DNA of 64,000 nt from JABWCQ01 sp964530625 (GTDB lineage: Bacteria > Electryoneota > RPQS01): NCBI GenBank assembly GCA_964530625.1, contig CAZHAK010000011.1, positions 1 through 64,000 of the forward strand. Reading direction: 5' to 3'. Both the position numbers and the translations under genes were made by a program. The notes below the pieces were generated by a model. The model worked only from the letters and a program-made list of their open reading frames with translations, had not been told where the DNA came from and did not search any database. Below are positions 62,267-64,000 of the stretch, one piece after another (the stretch's first letter is position 1; every line of letters begins with the position of its first letter).

Positions 62267-64000
62267 AATACATGCGGCAGCCAACCCTTCAAACACTTGG
62301 GTTCAACTCTGTTCTGGAAATTTTCCAGAAGGGGAAGCTACCCGTTACAACGAACGATCTCGTAGATTCGATTTTTGGATCTGGAAAGCGTGGAGCGCTT
62401 GTGATTTCCGGCGCCAACGGAATCGTTGGTGCTGGCAAAGCGATGCAGCTCGGTGCTCGTTTGGAGCCTTTTGGCGTCACCATCGTTGGACTGGATTTCC
62501 CCGGCGCGGCGGACGGAATCGGCAAGCATTACACAGGGCTTGAACAAGCATTTGGAACCGAAGGCGCGAATCGCGTCATGTCCAATCTGGTGCGCCTTGC
62601 GTATGACGGAAAGAGACTGCCATCTGCGCTAAAAGAATTCCAGCCTCGCTTTTTGCTCGAAGCCATTCCCGAACTTCTACAGATAAAACGCACCCATTAC
62701 GAACTGTTCAGAAGTGAATATCCCGGAATTGAGATTCGCTCGGTAACATCAGGCTTTCCCAGTTCAGAACTCGGAGTCGGAGTTGCGCATCCATCATTTC
62801 CGCACGAGATCAATAAAATTTGGGAGACCGTCGAGCCCAAGCCGTCCGACATTACCCGGCTCTTCTGGTCGCTCGGTCTTGTTCCGGTTCCGACGTCCGA
62901 CAACTGGTCCTTTATTCTCGACGTGTTGTTCTGCGGTGCAACGTTGGCAGCACTGCGATATCATCGTGCATCCAATATGCCTTACTGGAAGGTTGATAAG
63001 TACGCGCGTAAACTACTCGGCCCCAACCCGTTCCGTGCGCACGACGCGATCGGAGCGAAGGGCGCCAACTTCCTGACGTGGTCGTGCCTGTATCACCTGG
63101 CAGAGCATTACGGCGAACTCTTCCGCCCCACGCCGGAATTGGAAGAAAGAAAATCTTCCGGGCAAGATTGGTACCCGCTTAATCATTTCAGACCAATTGT
63201 AAACTGGACGATGACCGCCGCAGACAAAGAAGAGTTTGCAGACTGGATCTACGGGCCGCTATTCCAGATGACGAGCCTACTCCTGCACGAGAAGCGCGGG
63301 CACCTCGCTCATATCAATGCGATGGGAGAACTCTGCGCGCAATTCCGCAGAGGAATCCTCGCCGTGATGCGCGAGACAGGTGCTGACGGCGTCATTCGGC
63401 GCGTCGAAGCGTATCATCGACTGCATCCCGCAGCGGCAAAATCTTGCTGGCATCCTGATACGTTTTCCATCCTTGACACTCCGGAAGCCCAGCAGCTCTA
63501 TGTCAATGCGGAGCATGATAGCGACGTCGGAGTTATCGCGATTAGCCGTGAGAGCTACAATCACGATGTGGACGCGGAGCTGAATCGTGCGCTGAACTGG
63601 CTGAAAGCTGAAGGCATCCGCCGCGTAATCGTCACCGGAGATTTTCATCTCGCTACACAGATGGTTGGCGCTGATACGAACGACTTTTTCCCGGCGCTGG
63701 ATGCCTCGGAACATGGATACAATATCTCCGAACGCTGGTCGAAGACCGCCAGAAGACTGCATGATGAGTTTGACATTTCGGTCGGATTTATCAATGGCAA
63801 GCGTTGTCTCGGCGGCTTCTTGGAATTGATGATGCACTGTCATTTTCTTATCGCCCTTGATGATGCCCAAGTCGGAATGCCCGAAGTAACATTGCCAGTT
63901 GTTCCTGGGATGGAAGGCTGCCATTGGGCCATTCGCAAAAACGGGCCAAAGCAATGGCCCAAGATTCTCAACTTACTTTTAACAGGATCAATCATCCCGG
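62263..64000 (+). CDS. 3-hydroxyacyl-CoA dehydrogenase/crotonase fusion (incomplete at window end)
   Basis: The frame is open from ATG 62263 (overlapping the thiolase stop) to the end of the window, 579 codons. The N-terminal part has a dinucleotide-binding stretch LVISGANGIVGAGKAMQLG near residue 47 and a dehydrogenase-like helical domain. From about residue 400 a crotonase-like domain shows FINGKRCLGGFLELMMHC and VGMPEVTLPVVPGMEG. The dehydrogenase-first order is that of FadN, the reverse of FadB. With the thiolase it would convert 3-hydroxypimelyl-CoA and following intermediates. The C-terminus lies outside the window. Confidence 0.8.
   Translation, partial: MKYMRQPTLQTLGFNSVLEIFQKGKLPVTTNDLVDSIFGSGKRGALVISGANGIVGAGKAMQLGARLEPFGVTIVGLDFPGAADGIGKHYTGLEQAFGTEGANRVMSNLVRLAYDGKRLPSALKEFQPRFLLEAIPELLQIKRTHYELFRSEYPGIEIRSVTSGFPSSELGVGVAHPSFPHEINKIWETVEPKPSDITRLFWSLGLVPVPTSDNWSFILDVLFCGATLAALRYHRASNMPYWKVDKYARKLLGPNPFRAHDAIGAKGANFLTWSCLYHLAEHYGELFRPTPELEERKSSGQDWYPLNHFRPIVNWTMTAADKEEFADWIYGPLFQMTSLLLHEKRGHLAHINAMGELCAQFRRGILAVMRETGADGVIRRVEAYHRLHPAAAKSCWHPDTFSILDTPEAQQLYVNAEHDSDVGVIAISRESYNHDVDAELNRALNWLKAEGIRRVIVTGDFHLATQMVGADTNDFFPALDASEHGYNISERWSKTARRLHDEFDISVGFINGKRCLGGFLELMMHCHFLIALDDAQVGMPEVTLPVVPGMEGCHWAIRKNGPKQWPKILNLLLTGSIIP

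Noticed and set aside
1..64000. tRNA, rRNA, CRISPR array, prophage or replication origin
   Set aside because: No cloverleaf-like sequence, rRNA-like stretch, spaced direct repeats, phage genes or DnaA-box cluster was seen on reading the intergenic regions.

Overview
This window looks like part of the chromosome of a free-living, nitrate-respiring bacterium of the FCB superphylum (Bacteroidetes and relatives, or a candidate phylum near them). Two large exported proteins end in the type IX secretion (Por) sorting domain with its NYPNPFN motif. There is also a secreted TPR-CHAT protein and a PEP/pyruvate-binding protein of a kind I associate with that group. Base composition is near balanced. 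Genes are dense and often overlap by ATGA. I see no rRNA, tRNA, CRISPR array or intact mobile element; one decayed IS3-type OrfA relic is present. The group assignment is inference.

Layout. 1-3.5 kb: tail of an unknown gene, a 667-residue unknown protein with a possible papain-like Cys/His/Asn arrangement, and alanine racemase. 3.6-7.3 kb: a molybdenum-cofactor operon (mobA, a moaC-mog fusion, moeA) with a TauE/SafE permease. 7.4-14 kb: a beta-barrel-like protein fused to thioredoxin whose frame is broken by one UGA followed by a SECIS-like hairpin, then glutamate dehydrogenase and a PEP-synthase-like protein without a phosphohistidine domain. 14.2-28.3 kb (minus strand): one long respiratory operon reading Rrf2 regulator, moaA, MOSC protein, diheme cytochrome c, narG, narH, narJ, a NarI-Rieske fusion, a b6-type cytochrome b, a monoheme cytochrome c, narK, a small split gene and a RIC iron-sulfur repair protein. 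It appears to make a nitrate reductase wired to a bc-type quinol oxidase, with its own cofactor enzymes, nitrate transporter and nitrosative-stress repair.

28.6-39.5 kb: secreted TPR-CHAT protein, a secreted two-domain Ig-like protein, a 1.1-kilo-residue type IX-exported protein, and an ECF-like sigma factor with an anti-sigma factor that itself carries Ig-like and type IX sorting domains. 40-42.6 kb: ettA, then a gene-poor stretch with the IS3 relic.

42.6-64 kb (plus strand, running off the end): an anaerobic aromatic degradation operon. XdhC and a MobA-like nucleotidyltransferase are followed by a complete ATP-dependent (class I) benzoyl-CoA reductase (bcrCBAD), an acyl-CoA ligase, a second single-subunit HgdB/BcrB-like protein with a PanE-like reductase and its own activator ATPase, then had, oah, dch, an SDR, 4-hydroxybenzoyl-CoA reductase (hcrCAB), a thiolase and a 3-hydroxyacyl-CoA dehydrogenase/crotonase fusion. 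Together the parts predict 4-hydroxybenzoate or benzoate oxidation to acyl-CoA fragments coupled to nitrate respiration. Molybdenum is the shared theme: Nar and Hcr are both Mo enzymes, and three loci here make or load their cofactor.

The strongest leads are the UGA-interrupted barrel-thioredoxin gene, the NarI-Rieske/b6/cytochrome c nitrate reductase, the anti-sigma factor with a type IX sorting domain, and the extra dehydratase-activator module inside the benzoyl-CoA operon.
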